Positions 1 through 10,982 are shown, numbered from the stretch's first letter. The stretch: DNA of 64,000 bases from Amoebidium appalachense (GCA_963693365.1 CAVNZM010000001.1:16616001-16680000); one strand, 5' to 3'. Notes: generated by a model from the letters alone, not told the origin. Numbers and translations: made by a program.

Positions 1-322
1 AGTTTCTTTGGTTGTACACCCGTCACCAGTCAATTTATTGGTGTTGGCGCCCACCTATGACACCACCTCGGAAGACTGGGGTCACGTGGAGGACACGTAA
101 CTATAGTCTGATAGTTGTGACTAAGGGCACCGCTAAGGGCACCAAGCTGATGCACGCGCGCGCGCGAGCCGAAATCTATTTTTATCTTTTCCCTAATCAG
201 GCGCGGCGGTTACTAAACCGAACTATAGCAAATAGCAAATAGTGATTGGCTAAACCCAATCCGGTTTGCAATTTTTTGTCCGTTTAAGCCTGTACGCACG
301 TTGTTTGCTCCATTTCTTTTCC

Positions 323-410
323 CCCTTCCCGCAGGTCCGCAGTTCCGCAGGTCCCTTCCCGCAGGTCGCCTGGTCGCAGTTCCCTTCCCGCAGGTCGCCT
401 GGTCACAGGT
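323..410. repeat. 29-30 bp minisatellite, three units
   Basis: Three consecutive units begin with CCCTTCCCGCAGGT at about 323, 353 and 382. The second and third differ only near their ends (GTCGCAGTT versus GTCACAGGT); the first is more diverged. There is no convincing open frame across it. Confidence 0.75.
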
Positions 411-431
411 CCCCTGCGCAGCCACCGTGCT

Positions 432-534
432 GCATGGTTTCGACCATGCTGCATGCTGAACACGGCCATCTGGTGTTTCTAGATGGCCGTGATGCTGAAG
501 CATCTTCGCCTAACGGCTGAAAGGCCGTTTGAAG
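432..534. other. Cluster of four short perfect inverted repeats
   Basis: Stem 1 is GCATGGT/ACCATGC around a TTCG loop (432-449). Stem 2 is CACGGCCATCT/AGATGGCCGTG with a 9-nt loop (461-491). Stem 3 is GATGC/GCATC with loop TGAA (491-504). Stem 4 is AACGGC/GCCGTT (512-529), bracketed by CTTC (504-507) and GAAG (531-534). The stems are back to back in about 100 nt. Function is unknown; a structured RNA or a hairpin-rich transposon end are both possible. Confidence 0.6.
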
Positions 535-603
535 GTTAGTTTTGTGTTGCCTGCTTTTGTGCATATGGCGTTTGTCTGTCTGGTCTGTGTCCGTGCCTGT
601 GAT

Positions 604-682
604 TATATCTGTGTCTGTGTCTGTGTCTGTGTGCGTGTGTGTTTATGTGTGTGTGTGTGTGCGTGCGTGTGCGTGTGTTCTG
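604..682. repeat. TG-rich microsatellite
   Basis: Tract of TGTGTC and GTGTGTGC units with no coding signal. The rest of 535-1050 is low-complexity, with C-runs near 892-909 and CA-rich DNA up to the first exon of the next gene. Confidence 0.8.
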
Positions 683-1057
683 CTGGCTGCAGATGCACGT
701 TGCCTTTTCACGTTCATGAACCAGCGACTGTGGGCACTACTTTTCCTGTTAGCACTATAGCTATCATCCCCTCCACCAGTCGTTCAAGCTATTTTCTGCT
801 TCTCTAGACTTCATAAGTTTGTGCTTTTGTCTTTCAGCACAACGTACGCGTGTTTCACATGTTAGCATTTAGTGTTATTCATTCATTCTAACCCCCCCCC
901 CCCCCCCCCAAACACACACACTCAATCACTCACTCACTTCCCCACCCACACATACAAAAAAACACACACACCAAAAGCCCCTCCCATCCCCCCCCCCCTC
1001 CCCCCTCCCCCCCCCCTTCCAAAAAACTGTCAAATGCCTCCATGCCCACCAACACAG

Positions 1058-1345
1058 ATGTTCCAGGTTGCCCCTGTCAATGCCGCCGACCCCGACAAGT
1101 TGGCAGACCAGGTTAGGTGCCGCAAGAAGACGTGGGAGGGGTGGTTGGTGGAGGTTCAAGTTGAGTGCAACAACCATCCCTGTGGCCACATGTACAGCGT
1201 CGATCCGGTGAGGGGCAACCCATGGGGCAACTCCGCCCTTCACCGCATCATGTGCATGTGACAGTCCCCCATCAACGGCTCCTACATCAAGAACCGCCTC
1301 AGCAGCTTCAAGACACTAAACGTTTGTGCCCATCCCCCCCCCCCC

Positions 1346-1376
<31 letters not shown>

Positions 1377-2378
1377 CACACCCCAATCAAAGACGAAGTC
1401 TTCTCATGCTGCTTTTTTCAACATGCTTATTCATGTTTAATGTTGTTGTTCTTCCTTATTGGTTCATTCTTAATGCACTGTGACCCCCCCCCCCCCCCAC
1501 ACACACACACACACTCACTCCCACTCCCTCCCTCCCACCTCCCCCTGTTGTCCCACGTACGAATCACCAACACATAACCACACAAGACATCAAATCCTTG
1601 ACACTCAGAGAAACGGTACATGCATGGTTATCCAGTATCCATTCAGCTTCCCACTTCCTCAAGTCATTTCAGATTTTTCATTGTCGAATTCGGTTTTATT
1701 TGCTGCTAATGGAGAATACCCCCTTTCCTCATCACCACATACACACATGCTTACGTGTACGTACACGCAACACACACACCAACACCCACACAGGAGTTTC
1801 AAAAGGCGTTGCCCGAGCTCTTCAGCTTCATGCTCCACACATTTGAGTGCGGACTGCGGGATCCAATGGCCCACAAGTCTGCCACTCAGATTTCGTGGTC
1901 AGCTGTGAAGTATGGAGCTGACATGCCTGACTACGAGGGTGGTGCTCGGCCATCAGAGATCAGCAAGGTAAACAACTACCCCCCCCCCCCCCCCCCCCCC
2001 CCTTGCGTCCTCCCTGAGGATGGGCTCTGCTTATGACGCATACTGTGCACATGGCTGATGTTGCGTGCTTGAATGTTTGCCTTTGCATGTGTCCTGCACC
2101 ATGCTTCTCATCGTGTATGCGTATTTCGTACCGTATTCTGCATTCCAACCCCCCCCCCCCCCCCCCCCCCATCATTGTGTTTTAGCTCCCGTCCGAAAGA
2201 CAACGTATGGATATCGAAATGATGATATTGGTAAGTCGTATGTATGGGTTACGTATCATCGTAGTGTTTTAGGATATCTCCTAAGCATGGGCAAGTATCA
2301 TCCTATCATGTCATCTTTAGGTTTGGTATGGTAACATTGTGATAGCATTTTTCCCAGGTACATACATGCTCAGGCTAG
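1058..2378 (+). CDS. Short multi-exon gene, function unknown
   Basis: I do not recognise the protein. Phase-compatible exons are 1058-1207, 1265-1321, 1794-1967, 2186-2230 and 2358-2378, ending in TAG. Splice sites are canonical: CACACAG before exons 1 and 3, GTAAAC after exon 3, TTTTAG before and GTAAGT after exon 4. The first ATG lies directly after an acceptor-like CACAG, so upstream coding exons may be missing. The product starts MFQVAPVNAADPDKLADQ, has four Cys and several Trp in its first 50 residues, then a soluble helical-looking stretch (EFQKALPELFSFMLHTFECG). The first intron is only 57 nt, keeps the frame and contains an in-frame TGA, so 1058-1321 could instead be one exon with a nonsense change. 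The intron at 1968-2185 is almost entirely a dispersed repeat between C-runs. This could be a live small gene or a gene remnant. Confidence 0.5.
1968..2185 (+). mobile_element. Introner-like intron (repeat copy)
   Basis: The whole 218-nt intron reads: donor GTAAACAACTA, C-run, repeat core, second C-run, then ATCATTGTGTTTTAG acceptor. The core (about 2003-2148) contains CTGAGGATGGGCTCTGCTTA and matches, on the opposite DNA strand, parts of the repeats at 20516-20968, 48690-48836, 50187-50340 and 51348-51809. It lies in sense orientation to its host gene, as do the other copies. Confidence 0.7.
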
Positions 2379-2738
2379 CCAGAAAAGTTAAAAACACTCA
2401 CACAATCTCCTTCTGTCCCAACCCCGTATGCAAAGACATGGGAAAAGATCTGCAAGGTCCGGGAGAAGGCAGTCCTCAGCCTGTCAGCAGAAAGGCGATG
2501 TGGGTGGGAGGGTTGAGGATGATTAAAATGATGAGGAATAGGGAAAGACCCCCCCCCCCCCCCCGGGAGGAAAAAAAAAAGAATTAATACTTAGTTTATG
2601 TCTCTTTTGGTGTAGTCCCGGCCTCTGCAGGGGGGAGATAGGGGGGAGATGTAGACTTCGTATTTTATTTGTGTGATGATGTTTGTTTTGTTTTGTTTGT
2701 TGGTTTGTTGGTTTGTTTAGTTTGTTCGGTGAAAGCTG

Positions 2739-2848
2739 GACTCCTGTGGAGTCTAACAGAGTGAAATTGTCTCTACTCCTGTGGAGTGAGACTTCGAAAT
2801 TTTTAAACATGAACAACTTGTGCGGTCTCTGCTCCAGTGGAGCGAGAC
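2739..2848 (+). other. Three related hairpins with a covarying stem
   Basis: Hairpin 1 is GACTCC-TGT-GGAGTC (2739-2753). Hairpin 2 is GTCTC-T-ACTCC-TGT-GGAGT-GAGAC (2769-2792). Hairpin 3 is GTCTC-T-GCTCC-AGT-GGAGC-GAGAC (2825-2848). Between hairpins 2 and 3 an A-T pair is replaced by G-C on both arms while the bulged T and outer stem are kept, which suggests selection on structure or recent inverted copying. Confidence 0.6.
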
Positions 2849-2989
2849 ATAAAGGAACAACAGTCTTAATGGTATCTCGTGTACAAATTGTGAAAAAGTT
2901 AGAAAGGTAAGAAGGAAGGGGGGGGGGGGGGGGGGGGGGACGTCGACAGAGTGAGTCGGTACATATTAGTGTTCAATGAATGCTGGGCA

Positions 2990-3805
2990 TGTACATTCAA
3001 AAGTTACTCATGTCGTAATAGTAGGATATTCTCGAATGTATTGTGTGAATAAATGTGGGCGCCCACGAACAATTTATGAATACCAATAAACACACAATGT
3101 GAACATCTCTATATTGTTCTTAATCTCTATATTGTTCTTACAATGCCCCATGAACATACACGAATGTCAAATTCGTGTATATAAATGTATTACGAGTATG
3201 GTCGAAAAATACTGCCTGAATATGTTGTTAGTGTCCAAAAACGTATTCATTTGCACTAAACATGCTGTTCTACGAACGCCTTTATGGCATCCGTTTGTGT
3301 TCAAATAAGGTATTTTATGGTACCCTTAGGCATTCGTGAGATGCTATTTGAGTACATATGTGTGCACCGAATAACGTTCGCAGTTACTATTCATGAACAC
3401 ATATGTCGTACTCAGATCGTGTTTGTGGAGTATTTTCGAAACATTCACATAGTGTATTCGTGGACGTTCCAGTGTCACTGAACGGGTATTTATAAAGCAC
3501 TCCACATGTACCCCATATACACAAATATGTATTCCAACTGAATGTCTGGTCATGTACGCGTATGTACGTGTATACTCAGAACACGGTGTCCAAGTGGTAT
3601 GAATACGGTATCTATAGTGCATTCATACGTTATCTAGTGTGCATTCACAAGGTACTTGGGCATGTATTCATGTAGTATTCGGCTAGGTACACACATATAC
3701 CATGTGGTGTCAGGTGGCATTCGAATAGGTATCCATATACGATTCACTGAATGTACGAATTTTTGAACATTTTTGGACATTCAAGTGTTCAAAATGTGTA
3801 CGAGG
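2990..3805. repeat. Degenerate AT-rich motif field
   Basis: About 800 nt free of homopolymers and of convincing exons, densely peppered with variants of GTATTCGTG, CATTCGTG, GAATGTAC and GAACATTC on both strands. It looks like an old, decayed short tandem or inverted repeat. No gene is supported here. Confidence 0.4.
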
Positions 3806-3812
3806 ATACAAT

Positions 3813-4405
3813 TTAGCGGGGGGGTGGGGTTTGCTGATGTACGTCTATATAATGCCGGCTAAAACCAACTAAATCCTCCTCCAATTCAAGCAACACATCA
3901 TCACTCACACCCAATCCCTGCCCACGAAGACTCACACCCTCGATACCTACGTGCAACATACCTACCTGTGGTGCCTGCACGGGTGGGGTGGGGTGTGTAT
4001 GTGGTGTGGGTGGTGGTGGAGTGTGTTGTGATGTGTGGGTGGGTGGTGTGTGTGTGTTTGGTGTATGTGTGGGTGTGTGTGTGGGTGTAGGTGTGTCTGC
4101 AACCGTCGTATGTTGTTGTGGTGGTGTGTTTCTACGTGTCTGTGCCTTCCCCCCCCTTCCCCCTTTACTCGTGTGTGTCCCCCCCCTCCCGGAAACAATG
4201 GCACAGGAACCCCCTCCGGTGTGGTTAGAATAAACACCGGGCTGTGACAAGAAACACTGAGACCATCCACTTGTGGCTGGGGAACCTCCCCCAACCACAA
4301 AACATTCACACCATTCATACCTTTGGTAGAGTCACCCCACAAACATTCATGCCATACCACCTCGACGCTGTCTTGAGGACCCACGACGATGCCCGGCTCC
4401 CACAC
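3813..4405 (-). pseudogene. Possible 3' continuation of the Gag-like element
   Basis: Two minus-frame stretches read like protein rather than repeat: one at about 4405-4190 starting MWEPGIVVGPQDSVEVVWHE, and one at about 3960-3830 containing VGMLHVGIEGVSLRGQG and LLELEEDLVGFSRHYIDVHQ. They are separated by a TG/CCC low-complexity stretch and frame changes. They lie downstream of the Gag-like frame in the same orientation. No reverse transcriptase, RNase H or integrase motif was seen, so the identity is unproven. Confidence 0.3.
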
Positions 4406-4540
4406 GTATCGGGGCGGTGAGGGGGCAAAGGGAAGCTTAACCTGGGGTGGGGGAGGGTGAAGGTTCTCTGCAACCTGGGGGGGACCGATACTGTCCCCCC
4501 CCCCTCCCTCAGTGACCCCAGCTTCCCCCTCCCCCGGAAC

Positions 4541-5881
4541 TCAATAGCTCTTGTAACTACGGCAATATGCAGCAGAGTGCCCTTGCCGGCCACAAAAGTA
4601 ACATGCACCAAAGAAGCGGCCAGGGGGGACTTCAAAACCTTGGCGCAAAGCATAACCGGGAGCCCGGTCATGCTGGGGGGGCCCACCGTGTGCACCACGG
4701 CCCCCCCTTCCCCCCCTGCCCCCCTCGGCCTCTCTCACCACTATTTCCACCCCCTCCCTCTACCCTGCCCACCACCACGAGCAAGATAAGGGGCAAACCT
4801 CTCGGTGAACTGCTGCTGTTGTCCTCCACGTCCACCTCGGCCACGACCGCCGTGTCCACCCCGGTCGCCGCCCCGGCCACCCCGGAAGCCGAAGCCCCCT
4901 CGGCCCGAAAAGACGGCCTGGGAGAGCTCGGCAACCTGCTTGACCAACATGGTGAGTGCATCTGGCTGTTCACCCTCTTTTTTCTCTTTTTCCCCCTTCT
5001 GTCCACTCTCCTTCTTTTTCTTGTCTACTTCCATCACCTCCTTTTTATCCCTCTTATTGAACTTCACCTCGTGCATGGCAAGCAAGTGACGTTTAACATG
5101 CAACACCACCTCATCTACATCATCATGCTCCCCAAACATGCGTGCAGTGTCTGTGTTTACAGAGAGAGCCTTACGAGCAAACTCGAATTTTTCCCTATCA
5201 CTCACGTCACCAGCTAACTCACAAAGGTCTTCAAAGACCCGATATTCCCTCTCAAAGAATGCACGAGCTTCTACGGGGGACATATCTAAAGTGGGAAAGG
5301 TATACTTCCATTCTCTGAGCTGGGCCCGGAAGGTACAGCGCCGGTCGGCCGTCAGGTATCGGCCGACGAGCCGGGCCGTATACTCGAGCTCGTTTTCCAG
5401 CCGTGTGAAGGCCTCGAGCTCCCCGTCCACGTCGTCGGTGCTGTTCTCGTCCTCGTCGTCGGGGATGAACCGTGCGGCCAGACGTTTCTGGCCGAGCGTC
5501 CGGGACACCATCTCGTCCCTCCCCTCGTCGTACTGCTGCTCGTATATGCGAGCCGTCACCTGGGGGGCCTGCTCGGCCCGGTACGGGTGCTCCTCCATCA
5601 GGGTGCATAAGTCGGCCATTGTTTTGTGGTCGATGCACTGTTTGATCATTAAGCACGACTGAGGCCGCCACAGTGGGGGCCTTCTTTGTGTCTAACACTA
5701 GTGTGGGTGTGTTAGCTAGGAGTGTCCTAAGCCACCTAGGTATTTCCGAGTCGTGTTTGAGTGTAAAACTGAAAGCAGTGGTCTGTCTAACGTCTAGTGT
5801 ATGAACCTGTGGTACCTGTGTGTGCAGGGAGCTATCCTCCGCTGCCAATGCGTAGAACATGTCTACGTTAAACTTAGCCAT
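4541..5881 (-). pseudogene. Gag-like retroelement protein with CCHC zinc knuckle, frameshifted
   Basis: The minus frame starts at an ATG (5881, MAKFNVDMFYAL). After about 75 residues it continues in another frame (from about 5655; MIKQCIDHKTMADLCTLMEE). That frame holds a helical capsid-like region with many charged residues, then a Lys/Glu-rich segment, then an RGG-type Gly/Arg tail (FRGGRGGDRGG). A third frame (4541-4750) continues the Gly/Arg region and ends with CYFCGRQGHSAAYC, an exact CX2CX4HX4C knuckle. Capsid-like region plus RGG box plus CCHC knuckle is typical of retrotransposon Gag nucleocapsids. The second frame change falls in a G-rich tract, so it could be decay, programmed frameshifting or homopolymer sequencing error. 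No long terminal repeats or polymerase are visible. It may be a solitary or domesticated gag or a truncated element. Confidence 0.65.
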
Positions 5882-5919
5882 TGTGTGGTGCGTGCCCGAA
5901 CTCGTGTGGTTGTGTTTAT

Positions 5920-5920
<1 letters not shown>

Positions 5921-5952
<32 letters not shown>
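5921..5952. repeat. T32 homopolymer upstream of the Gag-like gene
   Basis: An uninterrupted run of 32 T begins about 40 nt before the Gag-like start codon. On the Gag strand this is a poly(A), so it could mark the 3' end of a separate retrocopied insertion abutting the element. Confidence 0.7.
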
Positions 5953-6925
5953 CCTGTGTGTTTGAGGTGTAGCAACAGCCCAGAAGGAACTGTCACCGCG
6001 TTACCCTAGCGCGAAAACCGCACTAAAAGAAAGGTGTAGCTTGTCGTATCCTATTATGTATGTACTAGAGACGCGGCACTCTATTAAGTGTACACACACG
6101 AAAAGGAACGAACGTGTACAGAAAAACGGTAAAGTTTCAAGTTATTCAGACCAGGCTCCGACGGGCAAACTTAGATCCGTACGGAATCACACTAAGTTAC
6201 CACTGAGGCCATCAAGGCCGTGCCCTACAAGATCATCATCACCTGGCCCCCTACGATGCCACATTCCGTACATTCCGATCTAACTTTATCGTGCGCCTGC
6301 ACGAGCTAAGTCGATCGGCTCACACTAATATATTTATCTAAGTCTCACCCCTCTCCCCTCCCCTAGTGGCACCGCAGAGTCTAATTCTACATTTCATACT
6401 ATCTCCCTCCCCCCTCCCTCCCCCCTTTCCTCTGTCATCGAAATATATAAATACGTTTGGCAGCATACACTATCAAAACTTGCCAATATTTACAAAGGGC
6501 TTCTGCCCGAACAATCACATTCCTAAGTCCTCCTACGATCTATCCTACACACTAATTAGAATTCTATTGGTCGGCTGTCCCAGCTGACGTGGTCCTGCCC
6601 TGCGCCGGCAGAGGCAAGATGATGCACGCAGCTGCACAGCTATCTTGAGGCCCCGGACTTGATCTTGATGATCTGTGGACCCGGGCCAACCCCCCCCCCC
6701 CCCCCCCCCCCCGATCTCGATCGTAGACTTAGGCTAATCTGCTGAGACGGATTAGTATATGTCACACAACGTAACACAGAACGAAGCAAGGCAAGCCGCG
6801 AATACAGCGTTCAAAACAACGTTAACGTTCACACTGTCCTGCGTGTGAAACAATAAACGCAACACATGCAGACAAAACACGTGTGTCATTGCCAGGGGCG
6901 CATGCATGCACACACGTGTGTGTGT
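5953..6925. other. Gene-free stretch
   Basis: No supported exon. It holds moderately complex unique sequence, a CT-rich segment near 6345-6435 and a C-run at about 6691-6712. The short frames show no splice-bounded coding pattern. Confidence 0.5.
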
Positions 6926-6947
6926 TTGTGTTCGTGTGTGTGCGTGT

Positions 6948-7007
<60 letters not shown>

Positions 7008-7860
7008 GTGTAGGTGTGTAGGTTTGTGGTGGTGTGTTGTCCGTATTTTGTGTGTGTGATAGTGTGTTAAGAGTGGCGGTATACCGATGAACCTACGTAC
7101 ACACGTGCACTCAATCATCTTTGCCAAACCTTGTGCACAACACAACACAGAACGAAGCAAGGCAAGCACAGCAGAAGTCAATCAAAGAAAACGATCAAAC
7201 TTACCACCCTCTGTCCCGCAAGTAAAACAACAAAGGGAACACATGCAGACAGGAAACATCCTTCTTCAAACAGGCGCGCGAACACACACACGTGTGTGTA
7301 GTGTGCGTGCGTGTGCCCGTGTGCTTGTGTATGTGTGTGCGTGTGTGTGTGCGTGCCCGTGTGTGTGTATGTGTGTGTGACTGTGTGTGTGCATGTGTGT
7401 GTGTGTAGGTGTGTCGTCCGGATCTTGTGTTTGTGTGCGGAAGTGCAACGGTATACGTGTGTTGTGCGTGCGTTGTGTGTTTGCGAGGGTGGGTGGGTGA
7501 GCAGGAAGGTGTGTTTGCGAGGGTGGGTGGGTGAGCAGGAAGGTGTGGGGTGTACACATGTGATGGATAATATGCAAGGCCGTAGGTGCCAGTGTGACAA
7601 GCAAGAGTATGGCCGGCGTGTGTGTGTATGCCTGCAGGTCTGATTTTGTGTGTACTTCATCAAATCGAAGCCATGGGAAAAAAGCAAAAGCCTGGGAAAA
7701 CAGTTAATCTTCACAACATGATCCAAAACGGTGGAATTCGAGGGAGGAAAGGGAGAGAGGGAGGTGGAGGAGAGGGGGGGAGGGGGGGGGGGAAGGGGGG
7801 GAGGGGGAAGACATGGAATGGAGGGAGGAGAAAAAAAAAGCACACGGGAACAAGGTAGTT
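6926..7860. repeat. TG-rich region with a 34-bp tandem duplication
   Basis: (TG)n arrays at about 6955-7016 and 7270-7425. A perfect 34-bp duplication, GTGTGTTTGCGAGGGTGG followed by GTGGGTGAGCAGGAAG, lies at 7475-7508 and 7509-7542. G-rich purine DNA follows (7740-7830). Long frames here translate only to CVCV or HTHT strings and are not genes. Confidence 0.7.
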
Positions 7861-8203
7861 AACTTTGCAATGCATGAAGGGCAAAGAGTTGGGAGAAAGA
7901 AGAGGAGAATATAGAATTGAGATGCCAGGAAATGGGACGGACGGTGAAAAGAAAAGGGCCGGGGGGGGGGGGGGGGGGGGGGGGGGGACCTCAGGTCGGG
8001 GGAACCTCGATCGGGGGGACCCCAGGGCAGCTGTGCAAGCTGGCATGTTGATCGTGATGTCGACAGCATTCTTGCTGTGCCTGCAAAGTGTATGGGTGAG
8101 TGTTTTTGTGTCGCTTGTCCGTGTGTTTGTGTGTGTGTGTGTGTGTACGGTGTGTGTGTGTGTGTGTGTGTGTGCGTGTGCGTGTGTGCGTGAGTGTGTG
8201 CCA

Positions 8204-8265
<62 letters not shown>

Positions 8266-8310
8266 TCGTGTGTGCTGTGTGGAAGGGATTGTGGGGGAGT
8301 GAGAATGGGT

Positions 8311-8342
<32 letters not shown>

Positions 8343-9330
8343 CGGTGGTTAGATGAGTGGGTGCCTATGGGTATAAATTTACAACGCCATGGCAAGTATG
8401 GGTGTTCAGGTGTGTCTGTGAAAGCAACGGGGGAAACGGGAGAGGGAAAAGGGGGGGGGGGAAGGGGGGGGGGGGGGGGAGAGGGGGGGGGGGGGGAGGG
8501 GGAAGGAAGGGAGAGGCGAGGGCATATGTGGGTTAGAATGAAAAGAAGGAGAAGGGATATGAGAACTATTACCTAATGGATGCATGGGCCGAGGTCCCGG
8601 TGGGTGGGTGGGTGGGTGGGTTGGGGGGGGGGGGGGGGGGGGGGGGGGGAGGCAGGACTGGAGAGAAAGGGGGAAAGGGTTTAGGGGGGAAGGTGTCATG
8701 TGCTGAGCTGATTCGTATTAGTTTGCTTCTATATTTTGTGTTTTGGTGAGTGAATTTTGGGGGTTTTCTTGCATAGTGATGCTGGGGTCTAAGTGGGGTA
8801 TGAGGAGATTAATCAGTGGTATGGGGAGAACCTGATGCGGCGGCGGCTGATTGTTAAAGCTGCGCGCGTGCATGCTCCACGCCTCTGCGTACTCTCCATG
8901 TTAAATGTTGTATTGCTTCTTGCTGTGTGCTTGGCGAGACCCATGTTGCCTGCTCGCGTGTGTGTATGCTTATATGTATTGTGAGTAAAGGTGTGTACGT
9001 GTTGTAGTGCTGTAGGGGTGTCTGAGATGGCGGTAGCCAATGGTGTGGAGTGCGTGTAGCCTTTGGGGGAGGGAGTGTTGTGATTGGCTGAATGTCACTG
9101 TGGTATTTGTCTGGCCAGTGGGCCGCGTGTCTGTGAAGTGTCTCGCGGGGTCGCGGGCTTTTGGAAGTTCTTCTAAGATAAGAACACGAAAGGCTCGCTT
9201 CCCACCCAACTCAAAGAAAAGTTTATACGTATACACGGTTTCAAGCCCCTTTAAGCGTGCAGATAGTTAGAGTAGTTTGTATACACTCTGTTTGTAGCCA
9301 CGACAGAAGGGATTACATAAACAGCGCGGG
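7861..9330 (+). other. Possible plus-strand exon fragments among simple repeats
   Basis: Two short stretches look protein-like. One at about 8032-8096 is bounded by GGGCAG and GTGAGTG and can encode VQAGMLIVMSTAFLLCLQSVW. The other, at about 8791-8870, encodes VGYEEINQWYGENLMRRRL. They are separated by G-runs, (TG)n (8205-8264) and G-rich DNA, and their phases cannot be joined with confidence. No family is recognised. They could be exons of a poorly resolved gene or chance frames. Confidence 0.2.
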
Positions 9331-10982
9331 GGGGGGGGGGGGGGGGGGGGGAGGGGGGGGGGCAGCACCTGAGGGGAGCAGGGGGTTCCCGCTGAGCTGG
9401 GCTACCGAACCGTTTCGGCATGTCACGTCTGTGTGTGTGCGCGCGCGGTGTGTGTGTGTGTGTTTGTGTGTGCGCGCGCGGTGTGTGGTGCAAGTATACA
9501 TTGTGTAAGGTTGGTGTGTTGGGGGGGCAGGGAGGGGGGACTCTCTGTGGGCATAGATTTAGGAAGGAAGCAAAATGTCAAGCAAAGGCCCTCAAGGGTG
9601 TCTGGGCTAACACATGTGGGTGTATGCATGCCAGCTTTCCAACAGGTGTATGCATCGGTGTTCGTGTGTGCTCTCATCTGTGTGTGTGTTGTGTGTGTGT
9701 GTGCGTGTGTGTGTGTGTGTGTATGTGTGGGTGTATGGGTGGGTGGGTGTGTGGGTGTGTTCGTGTGCTTGTGTGTTTTCCTGTATAGCCCGCAAGGCAT
9801 GGTGTATGTCTTTGTGTGCCCTTATACGTGTGCGTATACCTGCACGACTTTGTGGTCAGATGCTAGCCTGCTAAGAGCCAGCACGGTGTGAAACAGGTGG
9901 ATTTGAGGCCAACCAGACCATGACCCCTTGCATGTAGAGGTGCAACTCTAAACGGGAGTGCGTGCCTGTAGCTGTCTTTGGTTCCAACAAGTGTGAAAGT
10001 ATATTGTGCGCACGTGTGTGTCTGTGTGTTTGTGGTGGGTGCGGATGTGTGTGTGTGTACTTGTGTTTGTGTGCTGGTGTCCGTGTGTGTGTATGTCTGA
10101 AAATTGTGTGTTAACGACTGCGTCTTATCGTCTGCAAGCTCTTACTCCATGCGTGTGTGTGTGTGTGTGCCGTGTGTGTGTACATGTGTGTGTGTGTGTG
10201 TGTGTGCGTGTGTGTGTGCGTGCGTGCAAGTGTGTGCGCGAGCTTGTGTACCACTTTTCGTCACCCTACCCTAGGCAGACTATACGTGAAGTTGTATACA
10301 AACAGAGAATTAGGAACATGCTTTTGGTATGTTCAATACCTTTCTCGACGGTAGAAGTATAGAGGCGTGACTACCAGGAGCACTCACGCCTTGGACTCCC
10401 TCATTCTCTCTACCTCTAGAAAGAGCCCAGATGATCTGTCGGCCCTTATTCTAAAATTGCACGCCGCACCCCTAAGCCATTAAAGTGACCCCATACTCTG
10501 CTAGTTCGCACACTAAATATGATAACGACAAACTTTTCCTCTTTCCATCATCAACCGACTCTCACTTCAGGACAAGCTCAAACTGTACAGTAGAGCGGCC
10601 GTCGGGAAGCTGATGACTCCAAGCCCGGAGGCGCGCATTCAACAGCATAGCCCCCATTTTGTACAAAGTCGGTTTACCATTGGTCGGCTAAGTGTGGTGC
10701 GACATTCCATCATCCGATTCCACTCATGAGCCCGCCGAAAAGCGCACGAGCCCGAATGTGATCGTACGATTATCGGAAGGTCGCGGTCAATGTGTCGCGT
10801 GCGCCGGCGGAGTTAGGTCTAGTTTATACCCTTCCGTCGATTATCGGCAGATCGAAAAGTGCGGTACAACTTTTTACCTCCATGGGCTCGGAGGGGGTGG
10901 GGTGGGGGGGGGGGGGGGGGGGGGGGGGGTGGCCGCCTCCGGAGTGCTCCAGGCTCCGGGTCAGTCCCTCCGAGTTTCCCCT
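9331..10982. other. Low-complexity and unique spacer
   Basis: G-run at about 9328-9361, (TG)n-rich DNA at 9430-9780 and 10010-10240, then unique sequence 10250-10880 without splice-bounded coding, then a G-run at about 10905-10929. No gene is supported. Confidence 0.5.

Noticed and set aside
1255-1261. Selenocysteine reading of the in-frame TGA
   Set aside because: No selenocysteine insertion element was sought or seen nearby and no selenoprotein motif is recognised; splicing of the 57-nt segment is simpler.
3813-5952. Complete LTR retrotransposon
   Set aside because: I found no matching terminal repeats, primer-binding site, reverse transcriptase or integrase around the Gag-like gene.
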